Below are positions 39,868 to 55,480 of a stretch of 64,000 bases of DNA, one piece after another. The notes under the pieces are model-generated. The model did no database searches, was not told the DNA's origin, and saw only the letters and a program-made list of their open reading frames with translations. Within the stretch, counting starts at the first letter, position 1, and every line of letters begins with the position of its first letter. Origin of the DNA: Azadirachta indica. Lineage: Eukaryota > Streptophyta > Magnoliopsida > Sapindales > Meliaceae. The DNA lies in the NCBI GenBank assembly GCA_022749755.1, contig CM040453.1, positions 20,903,368 through 20,967,367 on the forward strand, read 5' to 3'. The translations under genes were made by a program, and so were the position numbers.

Positions 39868-40430
39868 AATTTGATAGAAGGAACTTGCATAAGAAAATAG
39901 AAAATTTAGGTTTATTAGATATTTGAATCTTTTTACTAAAAGATGGACTTGTCTAGCTGTGGACCAACTATTGTCACTTTTGTCAGCTAGTAGGGCTAGC
40001 TTTCGATAAGATTGTCTATTGTACAAAACGTAAGGATATAATTTTCAATTGTAAATTTTCGATTGTTTTATGTTGGCATTAGAACTTCTAGCAAATGGTG
40101 TTCAAAGATTAAAGGAAGTTTTCCTACGAGATTTGAGAAAAATCAATGAAAGAAATTAATGTGGCTAATCAATCTTTGCAGTTCCTTTTTGTTTTTTAGC
40201 GGAGGAGCTTCAGTAATTGCTCGTGCTTTAATTGTTCTTTGTCTATCTCAATACCTCAGTGGTGCACAAAAAATTAAAAAAAAAAATAATCACAGCCTTT
40301 ACTTCGAATGCAGACTTGATTGAAAGGGTTCATTTTCAAAGCATGTTATCGCATTCGTTCGACAATTTTCCTTAAATCAGCCAAGTGCTAGCTGTTTATC
40401 TTCAGGCTACTGCATTTTACTTGTATTGAT
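39868..40430. repeat. Upstream segment of subtilase C, second copy
   Basis: Matches 15352-15891 and keeps the 27 bp (TTTATTAGATATTTGAAT region) missing there. Confidence 0.65.
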
Positions 40431-41721
40431 AATTGCTATTTTCTATCTGCGAGTTGCTTTGGGATTTAATTGTTAAATTTTAATCTACGATTATAATAAA
40501 ATAAATTTGTTATTAAGTTAATGATCCTATATATGGTAACGGTAGACTGGCCAATGAACTCACCAAGATTAGAAGCTTAAAATGTAGGTTGACTTGAATT
40601 AGTTATTGAGGGAATAATAGAAAATTAATGTATTTTATTTGAAAAGAGTTGTTGAGTTACAATATGTTGGACTGACAATCTCACAATCTCTTTTGCCTAA
40701 AATTAAAAAAAAAAATTAGTATACCATCAACTAAGATCACATTTTAATTCCTAATTCAATAATTAATTTAGTAGATATAATTGATCTATGACCAAGAAAC
40801 CGGGCTCATACAATATGTTGGAATAATTGATGATGTTCAAATTAAATGTCTTAATCATGTTTAAATGTCTCAACTAAAATCATCAGGAGGATGTGATTTA
40901 TTGTTGATTGCCTCAGTTAAGAAAAATAAAAGCAGCTTCCAATTTTTGTTCCTAAAAGCGTGATTCTAAGGATTTTTTTTATTTTTCTTATTTTTGGAAC
41001 TTATTTTGAAATCTGTGGTTTCTATTGACTTTTGATCTAAATGTACTTCATTTTTTAATAACTGTTTAACCTGTGGGAATAATTTTAGTATGCATTATTA
41101 ATATTTATTTTATATTTATTAATTACATATATTAATTTATTAACTAATTTATAATGTATTTGAATCAATCAATTTATATGGGTACGTAACTGGATATTGC
41201 AAAGATCATTTATATATCTTTAATTCATCACGAAGCACGACTAACAATTTTTCTAAATATTTTAAATAGAAAAACTTTGAAATTAATTAATAGCATATAA
41301 TTCCACCCATGAATAAAGTTCGCGAATATTGATTTACCGAATATTTAAAATAGGGAAGTCATTATACACAGTCATAATGAGGATAATGTAAATAATTAGT
41401 TGAAATGAGCAAAAAGTTGAAAAGAAATGGGGACGAGCTGTTCATATTGGAAAAACTAGATGCAAGACTAATGCTTATGTTTTGAGTTCTGACTTACTAG
41501 TTGCATTCTAATGCCAATTATATATGACAAGCCCTAACAATTAATGGTAGCAAAAAAATGTAAACATCATATGCAAAAGAATAATGATTTGATCTTACAA
41601 AATCAAGAAACTTTGATTTTGCAAGATCAATTATCATTGTCACTAATAAATATTCTGAGCAAAATTAAACTTTTCTACATCAAAAAGTTTTACCAATCGA
41701 TTAATTTAAATGCTAATTTCA

Positions 41722-42146
41722 TTTAGTCTCTATTGTTTCAAGAAATTTAACTTAACTTAGTATATTTTATATATTAGATAGAAGGATTCCCAAATTTTTT
41801 AAAATTCATCACTTTGGTCCTCCTTGTAGTCTCGTTTGATCAATATCATATAGATCCTTTGACTAAACTTTTATCTACTTTTAACCATTAGATAATTTAT
41901 AATATACTACTTACAACATAATAATCTTTAATTTAACCTAAAATTTATGAAAGTCATCTTATTACTCTTATATGTTAATGTTTTATCTTCTTTTACTTTT
42001 ATTTTTATCTAATGGTTAAAAGTGAATGAAGTTTGGTCAAAGAACTTATGTGACATTGACCAAAATATTAAGGACCAAAGTAATGATTTTCATAACATTT
42101 GAGGATACTAATCTAAATGATATTTTTTGAAACATTAGGGACTAAA
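41722..42146. mobile_element. MULE-like MITE, second copy
   Basis: Counterpart of 17189-17613 with the same ends. Confidence 0.7.
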
Positions 42147-42486
42147 ATAAAATTACACCATTAACTCATCTACCATTAATACCCATTTGTCAAAGTAATA
42201 ATGGAGAACCATATAAGATTTTTATTAAGCCATCTCTACTGTCAGTATAGCTAGCTTGTAATTGGTAGTTGGAATTTGCAAATTAAGGATATATCTGCGT
42301 CATTAACTTCTATAATTATATCAAGATACATAATGAATAAGCCATAAGATTAATAAATTTATTAATTATTTTTCATATACGACCGAGAACTTTAAGTATA
42401 AACAATTAATTGAATTAAAAAATTATAAAATTTGGTTGACTATAATGATAACTAAGATTTGTTTTCATTATATATATATATTATAT

Positions 42487-42938
42487 TAGGGGTGGGTACG
42501 GTCCAGTTCGGTTTGACTTTTTAAAACGCCAAACCAGATCTTAAAATATCGAATTTTAAAATTTTGAAACCGGATCAGATCGAATAGGAAGAACATCTCG
42601 GACCGTATTGGACTGATTACATATTAAAATTGGATTAAAATCAGACCAATTGGTTCAATTTTCAAGTCAGTTCGATTTTTGGATAAATGTATTATTTTTT
42701 AAAAAAGTTTTTAGTGTGCGAAATGATATCATTTTATGAAAATACAGTAAAACGACATTGTTTAGATAAAAAATTATTAAAAAATAACAAATTCAGTTCG
42801 GTTTAGGTTTTTTGGAGCAAAACCAAAACTGGACCAAAAATTTCAGATTTTTTAATTTACAAATCGAAACCAAATCGAATTGCATAAAATACTACACCAA
42901 ACCCGTCAATTCTAGTTCGATTTTTCTACCTACCCTTA
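42487..42938. mobile_element. hAT-type MITE in promoter of C, second copy
   Basis: TAGGGGTGGGTA...TACCCTTA flanked by perfect TATTATAT (42479-42486, 42939-42946). It is four bases shorter than 17958-18413, which has an extra TTCG. Confidence 0.88.
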
Positions 42939-43851
42939 TATTATATACCTTATTCGCTTGAAGTACTTTTTTTTTTAGTTAGTCAGAACAAAACCTTTGG
43001 CTACCATGAAAAGCAGAAGCTCTCTTCTCCCATGGCTTCTATTACACTTTCTTACTTTTTCGTTGCTCATTGGCCTCTCAGCTTCTTAAGACAATAGCCG
43101 ACAAGCAAATATTTCTAGTCATGCTACTGTTGTTTTAATTTTATGTCTTAATTCTCCTCTTTAGATTTTTTGTTCTTAATTTCGTGACTTTAGAAGATTA
43201 ATTCTAACAAATTTGATCACTTATCCGTGCATATATATATATTTACAAATATGTAATACAGACTTATATCGTGTATATGGGAATCAGCTTTAGCAACACT
43301 CTTCATACGAGCATGCTACGACAAGTCTTTGGCAGGTTATATACATATATATAATCACTTAAAAATTGTGAGTAATTTTTATTTAAGAATTATCGGGTGT
43401 TAGTCAATAAAGGGTTGATAAAAGACAAACAAAAAATCCGGTCACCTCTATCACATTTAACTTTTTATATAAAAAGATAGTTGAGAAAATTAATTTTTTC
43501 ATAATTTTTTTTAAATAAAAATACATTTTTTATTATTATTTGTATTGCTACCCTTTTACATAATGACAATAAAAATAGAGGGTTGATAAACAGATACCCC
43601 CTTTGAATTTCATTTCCGTTAGTCGATCAAATAATTTATTATCATTTGTATCACTACTCTTATATACAATAACAATATAGTATATATTTTGCTTAATTAT
43701 AACAATTTAGTCCCTATTTTAATATTTTTCACAATATAATTTTTTTTAAATATAACAATTTAGTCCCATATTTAATATTTTTTCACAATATACTAAAAAC
43801 TAAATACATTTTTAATTTACTATTTCAATAGAAAATTTGGAAAAGAAAATT

Positions 43852-44124
43852 TGATGTAGGACAACCTGACTAGTGTTTTTCTTTAATTTTTATTTTTAAT
43901 ATTTAACTTTTTTATTTTTTTTAGGAGTTCTTTTTCCTTATTTAAATAGGTTTAGGTTTTCTCTTTTTGGTAGGAGTTCTTTTTCCTTATTTAAGTAGGT
44001 TTAGGTTTTCTCTATTATAAATAGAGGGCCTACAGTATTGTTTGGACACCTTTCTTTTAATAAAATTTCATTCAAAAACTTTTGAAACTTTAGTTTCGTT
44101 TATTTTTGCGTTTCCGCTTCGTCA
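43852..44124 (+). mobile_element. Solo LTR (273 bp) with 5-bp target duplication
   Basis: Starts TGATGTAGGACAACC and ends CGCTTCGTCA; AAATT on both sides (43847-43851 and 44125-44129). A TATAAATAG box near 44036 and AATAAA near 44060 mark the U3/R region. A 49-bp unit starting TAGGAGTTC is tandemly repeated at 43922 and 43971. Copy A of the locus (about 1812) lacks the insertion, so this is a later event; the first copy (19324) has only a rearranged remnant. Confidence 0.85.
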
Positions 44125-44648
44125 AAATTTATTAAAATAATTTGAATAATAAGTTGATTAAACTCATGTTAAAATATTTATAACCTTTTTTTGTAATAAA
44201 TTTGATATTGAATTATTAAAAGAATTTTGAAATACATTTTAACGTTTTATTCTTATATTAATATTTTTGTTTAAAAGATTATATTAAATTTATTATATTT
44301 TCTTGATAAAAATTATGAAGATATAAATAAAAAAGTAAAAAGAAAAAAGAAAAAATTTGGTATCATTTATTAATACAATTAGTAATTAGATATATTTTAT
44401 GTTCTTATTAACCAATATAATTTAATTTTAATTAAAAAATAGAAAAAAAGAAGAAAATTTTTTTTTATTATTTTTATTTCTTACATATATATAAAACATG
44501 TATCTATTTTTTATATTTTTATATTTATATTGTCATATATTTTTAATATTTTTTCACAATATATTTAAGATTAAATAAATTTTTTAATTTGTTATTTTAA
44601 TAAAAAAATTTTAAAAAATTTAAATAATAAGTTAAATAACACTCCTAT

Positions 44649-46283
44649 TAGAGGTAGAAAATGAGTCAAGCCGGCCCAGCTTAACCCATGAAATTAAAGC
44701 CCAAGCGGGTTAGCGTGCTAGGTCGACCTAAGCACGCATGGTAGTTGTGTCAGGCCGAGCTGAACCCTCTTCAAAAACTTTAAGCCTGGCACGGCCTATG
44801 AAACCCCGCCCATAAGGTCCATGCCGAGCTTGTACTTGGGTTGGCCTGTGGGCCGTGTCAGGCCAACTCATGAGCTATTTTGACTTTGGGTTGACTTTGC
44901 AAAATTATTTTAAAAGTTTGTTAATGAAAAGAATCGAACACAAGACATCAAACAATAATAAAAATAATTACCATTAGGTCAATGACATATATTTGTAAAA
45001 ATTTTATAAATAAATAATATTTAAAAAATAGTACATCTTTAATTTATATTATTAAAATCAAAAATTATTATATTGATAAAAAATAATTTTATAATTCAAG
45101 ATGATTTAAATTTTATAATTATAACTATTATTATCATTAAAAAAAAAAAACCAAAAAAATAAATTTTTTATACATAACATTAACAATCATCAAAATAATT
45201 TATATTTATGAAAAATATTGTCATGTACAATAGACAATGAGTTATTATAAGAAAAAAAAAAATAAAATGGTGGAGGTGACTTATGTCATTTGTAAAATTA
45301 GAATTTAAAAATTTATATAATAATTTAATTTTACAATGATTTATATTAAACCTAAGATAAATTTAAAAAAAAAAAGATAAATTATTGATTGGAATACATA
45401 TTTAAAGTATTTAAAAAATTTTAACTTTTCCTATTTCACATCTCATCAAAATAACATAATTAAGATAACATAATAAAAATAAATATTTGAATTCTTCACA
45501 AAATAATTGTTAACAAATCATCAATTATTACTAATCCCAATTAAAATACATAATATAATATTATAATAATCAATGAATTATTATAATCATATAAATACAC
45601 AAATCTTTTAGTGTAAATTTCTAAACCAAAATAAATTTTAAATTTCAATTTCAAATTTCAAAATCAAAACCCATTATTATTGGAGTATGTTTAAACTGAT
45701 GATTATTGTTAATTATCTTTTTTAAACAATTAATTTATAAAAAATAAATATTTATTAGAATTAAAAAAAATTATGATATTAAAATATAATAATTGTTCCT
45801 TCAAATAATTATAATAAAATTATATTTAAATAATTGTTAAAGATAAAATTATGCTTAAATTATACAATTATTTGGTATTAATAATAACAATTCAAAAATA
45901 ATATATTTAATAAATTTACTAAGTATTCATTTGTGATTAAATTGTATTTATAAATTACAATAAGCAAATGGCATTGGCCTAATGGTTAGGTTGTTGTTTG
46001 TATTTTCTTAGTCATGAGTTTGAATTGAATTTAAATTTAAAAAAAAATTTTATTGAAAGTCAAACCCATTGGGCGGCTTATCATGGGCCCGCGGGCTAAC
46101 CTAACATGACACGGGCCTATAGGAAGCATGGCCCATCACAGGCTTGTGCCAAACTCGGCTCATGGGCTCAATACCTCAACCCAGTTCAATCCGACTTTCG
46201 TGCTGGGTCAGACCGATAATATTTATGGTTCGTATGTGTCAGGTATGTGCCAAACCAGGCCAGTCCGACACATTTGTCACCTA
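44649..46283. mobile_element. Non-autonomous hAT element, second copy
   Basis: Counterpart of 19948-21577; target copies ACTCCTAT (44641-44648) and ACTCATAT (46284-46291). Both tRNA-like modules are present (near 44935-44988 and 45966-46024). Confidence 0.85.
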
Positions 46284-47823
46284 ACTCATATGCTACAATA
46301 TTTCTAATCTTTTTTTTCACTTTTATAATAATAAATATTTAATTATTAAAAATTTTAATTGAAATATTTTTAAAATTTTATTTTTACATGTAATATATTT
46401 ATTTATAAAATAATGTTAAATTCATTTTTTTTTAAAAAAATATATGAAAATATAAATAAAAATATAAACAATAAATATATGTTTTAGATATATTACAAAT
46501 AAAAATAATAAAAAATTTCTCCTTTTTTCTATTTTTAATCAAATTCAATTATATTGCTTAATAAAAATATAAAATATATTTAATTACTAATTCTACAAAC
46601 AATGATACTAAATTTTTTCTTTTTCCACATTTGTATTTATATTTTCATAATTTTTCAAGAAAATATAATAAATTTAATATAATCTTTTAAATAAAAATAT
46701 TAATATAAGGATAAAATGTTAAAATATATTTCAAAACATCAAATTTATTACAAAAAAGTTATAAATATTTTAACATGAGTTTTATCTAACTCATTATTCA
46801 AATTTTTTTAATAATATTTTCATTTTCAAATTTTTTATTAAAATAACAAATTAAAAATATATTTAATCATGAGTATATGCAAAAAAAAAAAAAAATTAAA
46901 TGTGGGACTAAATTATTATATTTAAGAAAATTATATTGTGAAAAATATTAAAATGGGGATTAAAGTGTTATAATTAACATACACACACATGTAATGCAGA
47001 CTTATATCGTGTATATGGGGAATGAGCCTCAAGCCAGAAGTTAAGCTTCAGCAACGTCTCCTCATACTAGCATGCTACGACAAGTCCTTGACAGGTTATG
47101 TACATATATATAATTACTTAAAAGTTGTGAGTAATTTGTATTTAAAAATTATCAGATGTCAGTTAATAGAGAGTTGATAAAAGATCAACAAAAAATTTGG
47201 TCAACTGTATTACATTCAACTTTTTATATAAAAAGATAGTTGAGCAAATTATTTTTTTTAAAATTTTTTTAGAGTTATTTGATCCATATTTATAAAAGAA
47301 AAATAAACAAATTAAAAAAGACTGCTTCCTGCCCCTTGTAGTATAAGGAATATAAAATATTAATTGAGCTCAATTCCTAGCTAGAGCAACTTTGAGTTTA
47401 ATTATAGATTATTTTAACTATAGTAATCAACCTTACAATAAAAACAAAAGGTCAATTATTTCTAGTAAAAATAAGTAACAAAACGAAACATGATCTCAAA
47501 ATTGTTAATGTTTTGGATAGGTTATAGCTAAGTCGTTTGTGTGAATGATTCAGCAATATCGGTCCAAAATCTATTCTTTGTAACTACAGGAGTTTCCATG
47601 GATTTGCCGTGAAGCTGACTGCGGAGGAAGCTCAAGTAATGGCCGGTGGGCGAACCTAATTTGTCTTTTTTTTTAATTTATTTTCTTTGAATTTTTATAC
47701 ATTAGATCATTAATTAATAAATGGACAATATTAGTAACTTGGAGTAAATATTTAATAGGAATGGAAGGCGTACTATCTGCATTTCCAAACTGGAAAAGAA
47801 AGCTTCATACAACAAGGTCATGA

Positions 47824-48048
<225 letters not shown>

Positions 48049-48181
48049 TAATTAATTAATTTATATCACGGTCTAAAATCATTATTAAAATTTTTTAAGT
48101 TCTCATAATTTACCATTAATGATAGATGCAGCAAAATCATACAAGCAAGATGCTATAGTTATGATGGAGAATTTAGTCTAG

Positions 48182-48694
<513 letters not shown>

Positions 48695-50092
48695 TAGATA
48701 TCTAAATTTTTTACAATACCATTAATAATTGTGTGGAGGTTTTTTTTTTTTTTTTTTTCATGCGAATTCCTACTATGATCCCGTTAAGTTAAATCTCAAA
48801 TTAATTATTTGACTGTTACCCAAATAAAATTTAAAAGTCTTTAAATAAATTAATTATTTCACTCTTATATCCCCAAAATTAATTTTTTTCATCAATTTGT
48901 TCAAAGTTTTTTAAAAAAATATATTGCAATAAAAATCAGTAATTTCATTCATAAATTTTTAACCAAGAATAAGACGAAGACAGGGCCCTAAGTGAATTTT
49001 TACATCTATGTATGTAAGTATGTAAACATCATTATCTTATTTTTATTGTTTTGACCATTATTCTTTTGTAATAACATCCAATGAAAAATTAATTTCTTTC
49101 TAATGAAGTTCAACTGATAAGAATTCTTTTTAATTGCATTTACTAGATAACTATATGTCTCCATATTAGTTATCTAAACTAATTAAACAACAATTTTATT
49201 TTATTTTTTCTTATTCTATTTGCACACTGTTTAGAGAGTTTCCATAAACACATTTGAACTTTAAAATATCATGCATCCTCCTCTTATTTACGGTGAAGAT
49301 GTAGCAAACATTACCAACGGTTTCACAAATGCCTCGTCCAGGTAAATTTTCTTCTCTTTTATTTTTAGGGAAGATAGCTAGGTAGGTACAAGCAAATGTA
49401 TAGAATTCACCAGGATTATTACATCAACGTGGGATTGATATACAATGGAAAAAAGTTAATGAAAGAAGATGTTGAAATGCAGGTTTTGCTATGAAGATTC
49501 ATTGGATCGAAATTTGGTGAAGGGTAAAATCGTACTTTGTGATACCCTTAACACTGCAGAAGGGCCATTTTATGCTAGCGCAATTAGTGCTGTCATGAGA
49601 GGCCAAAGAGCTAGACATTCTGTCCCCCTTTTCCCTTGCCTACATCCTACGTTGACGCCAACGATGGAAGCAAGATTTTCTTTTACATCAACTCAACCAA
49701 GTATCACATATAGAGAATAATGGTCTTTGTCATTTTAATTAAGTCTTTGAAAACATACATAATTATTTTAAGATTGCCTGTACAAATTAATTACAGAAAT
49801 ACAACTGCCACTATATTTAAGAGAACCAAGATTAATGATACACTACCTCCTTATGTAGCTTCATTTTCGTTAGGAGGTCCAAATTCTATTACATCTGATA
49901 TTCTCAAGATAAATTTATATGAATTATAATGTTAACATATGTTCTAAGAACATATATTAATCAGTTATGTAACTCTTTTCATTTGAACTAATTTAAAACT
50001 TTTTTTGTCATGAATTCCAGCCAGATATATCAACTCCAGGAGTTAGTATTTTAGCTGCATGATCTCTTCTCAATCCAATTTTTAAAGTTTAA

Positions 50093-50254
<162 letters not shown>

Positions 50255-50915
50255 TAGAAGCTGTAGTTAGAAAAAAAATATATTATATGATTGAATTAAT
50301 AATCTTTGATATTCGTTGCAGTTACTCCCATAAGCGTTGAAGATAACATTGATGTAGAGTTTGCATATGGGTTAGGACATATAAATCCGATAAAAAGCTG
50401 TTAACCCAAGTTTGATATATGATACTGGAGAGCTTGATTATTTGAAATTTCTGTGTGGACAAGGATACAACACTATACTCTAAGAAATGTTACTAGGGAT
50501 AACAGCAGCTGTTCCAAGACAATAAATCGAATCGTATGAAACTTAAACTATCCTTTTTTTTCTTTATCAACATAGTCTGGAAAATCTACTGCTCAAGTTT
50601 TTCATAGAACTGTCACAAATGTTGGAAAATCTACTGCTCAAGTTTTTCATAGAACTGTCATGTTGGAATGTTGGGTCCTCACTGTCCATTTACAAGCCAA
50701 TTGTGAAGACTAAGCCTAGTCTTAAAATCTAAGTTCAATCAAGGGTTCTTTTGTTCAAGTCAGTTGGTCAGAAGAAATCTTTTGTTGTGAGAATAGGGGC
50801 AACGTTTGCCAAAAACAAGAACATGATGATATCCGGTTCTTTGGTTTGGGATGATGGAGTGCATCAAGTGAGGAGCCCCATAGTTGCTTACATTGCTACA
50901 TCCCCTGATAATTGA

Positions 50916-52351
50916 GCTGCATCTATGATCAGGTTAACAATGTTATAAATTGAAAAGTTGTATTGCCATTTTTGAATTCACTGAATCAGAAAAATAAAAT
51001 CTGGGATTAGAAGATATTTATTCATATTAATATCTGGGTTCTCCTCCCTTTCACGTTACTGTTCTCTTCCTTGGATAAGCTGCCGTCGTCTTTATTTTAA
51101 AAATCGGATTCTGAAAAATGTATAATGTACTGCAAACTTGTCTTAGCCTAATTATCTCTGTTGTTTACTGCAAGTAAACCTTATTCGTCTTGTCTTTTGG
51201 TGGCTTTTTGGTAAGCATTTATATATCTTAGTTGTCTACAGTTACCGAACCAGATGATTGCAACCTAGCAGGGGAAAGCTTCGCTGCTTGATAAACGAGG
51301 TGCCGTTTTCATGTTGTCCAGATTTGTGGTAAGAGACGGCCTGACAAATATCTTGCTCCGAGACTGAAATCTTCATTGGCAAACCTGCTGCATTGATAAA
51401 CTCTCTTGCTGCTTACGGAATCACTCTTTTAAGTGCCCAAGCATGAGACTGGTGCAAAGAACAATGCCGGATCTGATACAAGAAGCAGAATGGAAGAGAA
51501 CTCAGTTTGCATCACCCATTGTTCAAAGTACTCGGGGCATTTTTGGTTCTATTACTCGAATGTTGGGAATGTTCAATAGACTGGCATCTAGTTCACATAT
51601 AAATGTGGGAACTGTTTGTAGAAAGTTTTCTACAGACTAGCACAGCAATGCAGATGCCAGCAAACAGAAGAAGACAAGAAACAGGCCCTCTTGTACAGTA
51701 GAAACATGCACTGTGACAATCGTATACACAGTGCACACAGAAACTATTTTGCATTTTACTGATGACAGCATGCTTTTACTGAATTAGGATAGAATGATTT
51801 GTACTATATTCGTTAGGGTTAGGAAGCTCCTTTTGTGCCTTCTATAAAAAGTCATCATTGTAATCTTGGTTTTGTATCCGAATCGTTTGAAATATACAAA
51901 AACTTTACACTCCAAAAATTAACTTAACACTTCAACTGATGAAGGGAAAACGAGCAAACAGGCGACGATCAATGTTATTGAGTTGTAGCGAGAAAATCAT
52001 GAACGAATGACAGCATTTTTCAATTTACTGAATAAGAAAAAAGAAATTTGAGATTACAAGAATGTAGCCTACCTTTCTTTCTTTTCTTTAAAGAAAATCT
52101 GTTTCTTATTAAATTTCTGAAGTTAATGGCAAATAAAACAAATTGGAAGAAATTAGAGATAACTGATTAAAAGTAAACTGATAGTGATTGAGAGAAACGG
52201 AAAAGTTATTAAACAAGCCACGGTTATTCATTGTTAATGCTACCAAAAAAATCATTAAGAAAGCCAAAAACCGTAACTTCCAAAATTCTATGTTAAATAC
52301 ATCTCCCAGCTAACTCCTCAAGCAAAATGCCATTCTGCACATACAAAAATA
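50916..52351. other. Region between subtilase C and I9-like pseudogene, second copy
   Basis: Counterpart of 26213-27648, including the unassigned open frame at 51443-51640. Confidence 0.4.
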
Positions 52352-53198
52352 ATGGCCAGATCATTGTCAATCTTAATCATCGCCTTCACATCTCTGTCCA
52401 TTTTACAGAGCCATGCCAGAGGCGGTGACTCGAGAAAGGTAAGAACTGCTGCCACATTTTCATCATCTTTTATATAGTTTTGTTTCCTCAACAAATTTTG
52501 TTCACGTTCTAACCACTGATGGCTTTCCTGGAACGCCAGACAGGTCTATCTAGTAAGCTTGGATCTTGGTGTAGAAAACACTAGGGAATTTCACCTACAA
52601 TGTCTTCAGAAAGTTGTCGAGGGCATGTAATATTTCTCTAATTTTTCTCTGCATTTTTTTTTATTCAAGCATTTTGAATTAACTTTCTGACCCTGCTTTT
52701 TCTATGGCACTTGGGAATAGCACCCCAGCTGAAGCTCTTGGATAGAGTTACCGGTTCGTCCTTCATTGATTTTCAGCGAGACTCACCGATAACGAGGCAA
52801 AAAAGATAGAAAGTATGGCTATATACGTGTATGCCATTATTAGTAACGATTCGATGTTAAATCGTTATGTAAAAATTTGTTTACCAATGACTGTAAAAAC
52901 TGCTCACACGAAAATTGAATGTTTCCATTTTCTTTTAACTATTTTCACATCTTATATTCATATTCACGATTATTTTTTGGGCTATATAAGCATATTCCTT
53001 TTGTGATTTTGATACGTTTTATTAAATGCAGAATTGGAAGGTATAGCAAGTGTTGTGCCAAGCGGACCACCTCTGCATATAACAAGTGTTGTGCTAAGCG
53101 GACCACAACTAAAGCCAGCATCGGGGCAATTATCAGAACTCAGCACTTCGCGTGCTCCAGCTGAAGCCGATCGGAATAATGAATTATTTTTGCCCTAA
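52352..53198 (+). pseudogene. I9-like pseudogene, second copy
   Basis: Same exon plan as 27649-28495: exon 1 52352-52438 with signal peptide, exon 2 from 52544, exon 3 with TAG at 52743 and TGA at 52767, last exon ending TAA 53196-53198. The length is identical to the first copy. The shared stops mean that inactivation predates the split of the two copies. Confidence 0.72.
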
Positions 53199-55300
53199 AT
53201 TGAAATTGCTGCCATAGACTCACTGCTTGCACTCTTTGCCACCATCACTCATCTTCGTTGCTTTTGATATCTTCCTAGTTGTGTAAGTCTATGATTTATG
53301 CTTCTTGAGTGAAAGATAGAGAGGAAAATATTTGTGTTAAGTTAAATGTTTTCATCATGATCGTTAAGGTAATGTTCACATATCAACTTATAAAATAATA
53401 TCAAAGAAATTTTCAATTATTTTGTCCAAGAACGTGATCATTATTGATTTCCTAAGATTGTCCTGATCTGTATATTCATTTTTATTCGAAATTTACTTAA
53501 TCTTTAATTAATTTTTTGGAATGTGTATAGTTTAATCATATATATATATATACACGTATCACGAAATTTTCTTTCTTTTTATCCCTTCTAAAGAGACCAA
53601 GACATCCTTATATATGTACAAATTTTCGAGAATGAAACTTTTAATTTTCACATCGTATTCATGATTATTTTTCTGGCCATATATATTACTGCTTATGATT
53701 TTTATATGTTTTACTAAATGCAAAATTTAATGATATAATAAGTCTTTTGTTGTTTCATTGGTTGCTCCGATGAAAAAAGTTTTTTTTGTTAAAATCAACC
53801 ATAAAAAGTATTTGTGACCCATACGTAGTGACACCAATATATAACAACCGTTAAATAATTTTAAAAAATTATATATTTTTTTACTACCATCTTTTATTGT
53901 CAAATATTTGACTACAAAGAATATTAACTATTTATAATCATTTCATTTATTTAATTGCAACTACAAATACATTTTATTTTTATATGAATTTGAATGCATT
54001 TTATTTTTTCTTTTATGCTCCATTTTTTTTTTTTTTTTATAATTAAAAAAGATTAGTATTTTAAAATTTAATAAAAAGCATCTAACAACTCTATTTATAA
54101 TCATCAACCAATTTATTTTTGCAAAATTCATTGTCTTTCATTACAATGGATGACATTTAATAACTAATTACTCAAAAAAAAAAAATATATACTTTTGAAG
54201 GCATAATACAAATGCAAAAGAAAGCTTGTTCAAAATGTTTGCCTACCCCACTTAGGATACAAATAATAACTAATGCTTTACCCAACTATGATACAATCCT
54301 TATAAGTAATTCTATGCCAATGCAGTTGCATGAATTACAAATGCTTGTTTGTTGACATGTTCTATTTCCTATACGTTACTATCATATCCTCACAAATGTT
54401 TCCAGCTTAATTAATTACAAAGATATCAAATTAGAAAAGATCAATGAAACTCAGGAAGGACAAATAACATGGAAATTGAACAAAAAACATCAAACAAAGC
54501 ACAATAATACACATGTAAGATTCAACTCTACTAGTTCATTTAACGAAAAAGCAAGTGCCATTTAAAAGAACAAAATCAACAACTTATGTATCAAGATGCT
54601 AAGTTTACTTCTCATAAAACAAAATAAAATCTGACGTGAACTTTGCTAGAATAAACAAACTTTAACTTCTAAATACGTTAAAGTAAACATTGTTACAGAA
54701 ATTCAATTGAAGGACTTGGCTGTTAGGAGAATGGACTGCCAACCAATGGTATAAGTAGTTGTACAGTGCCTTAAACTTAAAAAGAGGGCATATATAAAAT
54801 ATGTCATCCCATGTATAGGCAATAGAAAGGAGTTATGCAAATGAGCAACACACGCTGCCAAAAACTAAACCGAACAAATGTAAACAAATGCCAAAACAAA
54901 ACCATTCAAGAGAAAACATCAAATGCCAAAACAGAAGAGCGGAAGCAGAGAAAGAAAAGTTAAGAAGAACCTGGCGAGAGTAACTGGCGGCAGCATGCTA
55001 GAGAGGGCAAGTTGCCGGTGGCCTGCGAAGGAGGCCGATGATAAATCTATTCTGTGACCACATCTATTTTGCGAAGAACATTTTGAGCCCAAAAACCAAA
55101 TTAAATCATTTTTTTAAAAAACAATAATATTTGAATACTTAATATTTTCACAATTAAAGATATTTGATATAATTTAATATATTTAATATTTTAGTCTCAA
55201 TTATTAGAGACTAATATATATTGTATAAGAGAATGATACTCAATTTTTTAGTATAAAACAGTACATAGACTATATTATAATTTTATTAAAACAACGTAAT
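53199..55300. other. Intergenic sequence, second copy
   Basis: Counterpart of 28496-30600; differs mainly in poly-T and AT-run lengths. No gene seen. Confidence 0.5.
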
Positions 55301-55480
55301 TTTGGTAAAAAATTTAATGACAAGCTTTTTTGCGGCTAATGTTTGATTTGATTGCAAATAATAAACTTTTTTGCGATTAAATTGTGTTCAATTACAAATG
55401 AGGCACAAATAGTCCTTTATTTGCAATGGTTTTAAAATCGACTGCAAAAATCAATCGTAAAAAAATTTTTTCTCATAGTG
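55300..55480. mobile_element. CACTA-type end, second copy
   Basis: Counterpart of 30600-30786; the terminus CATAGTG ends at 55480. Confidence 0.5.

Larger units (their letters stand above)
43690..46975. mobile_element. Long fold-back element, second copy
   Basis: Counterpart of 19165-22262. The left arm carries a solo LTR and the centre a hAT element. Confidence 0.7.
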
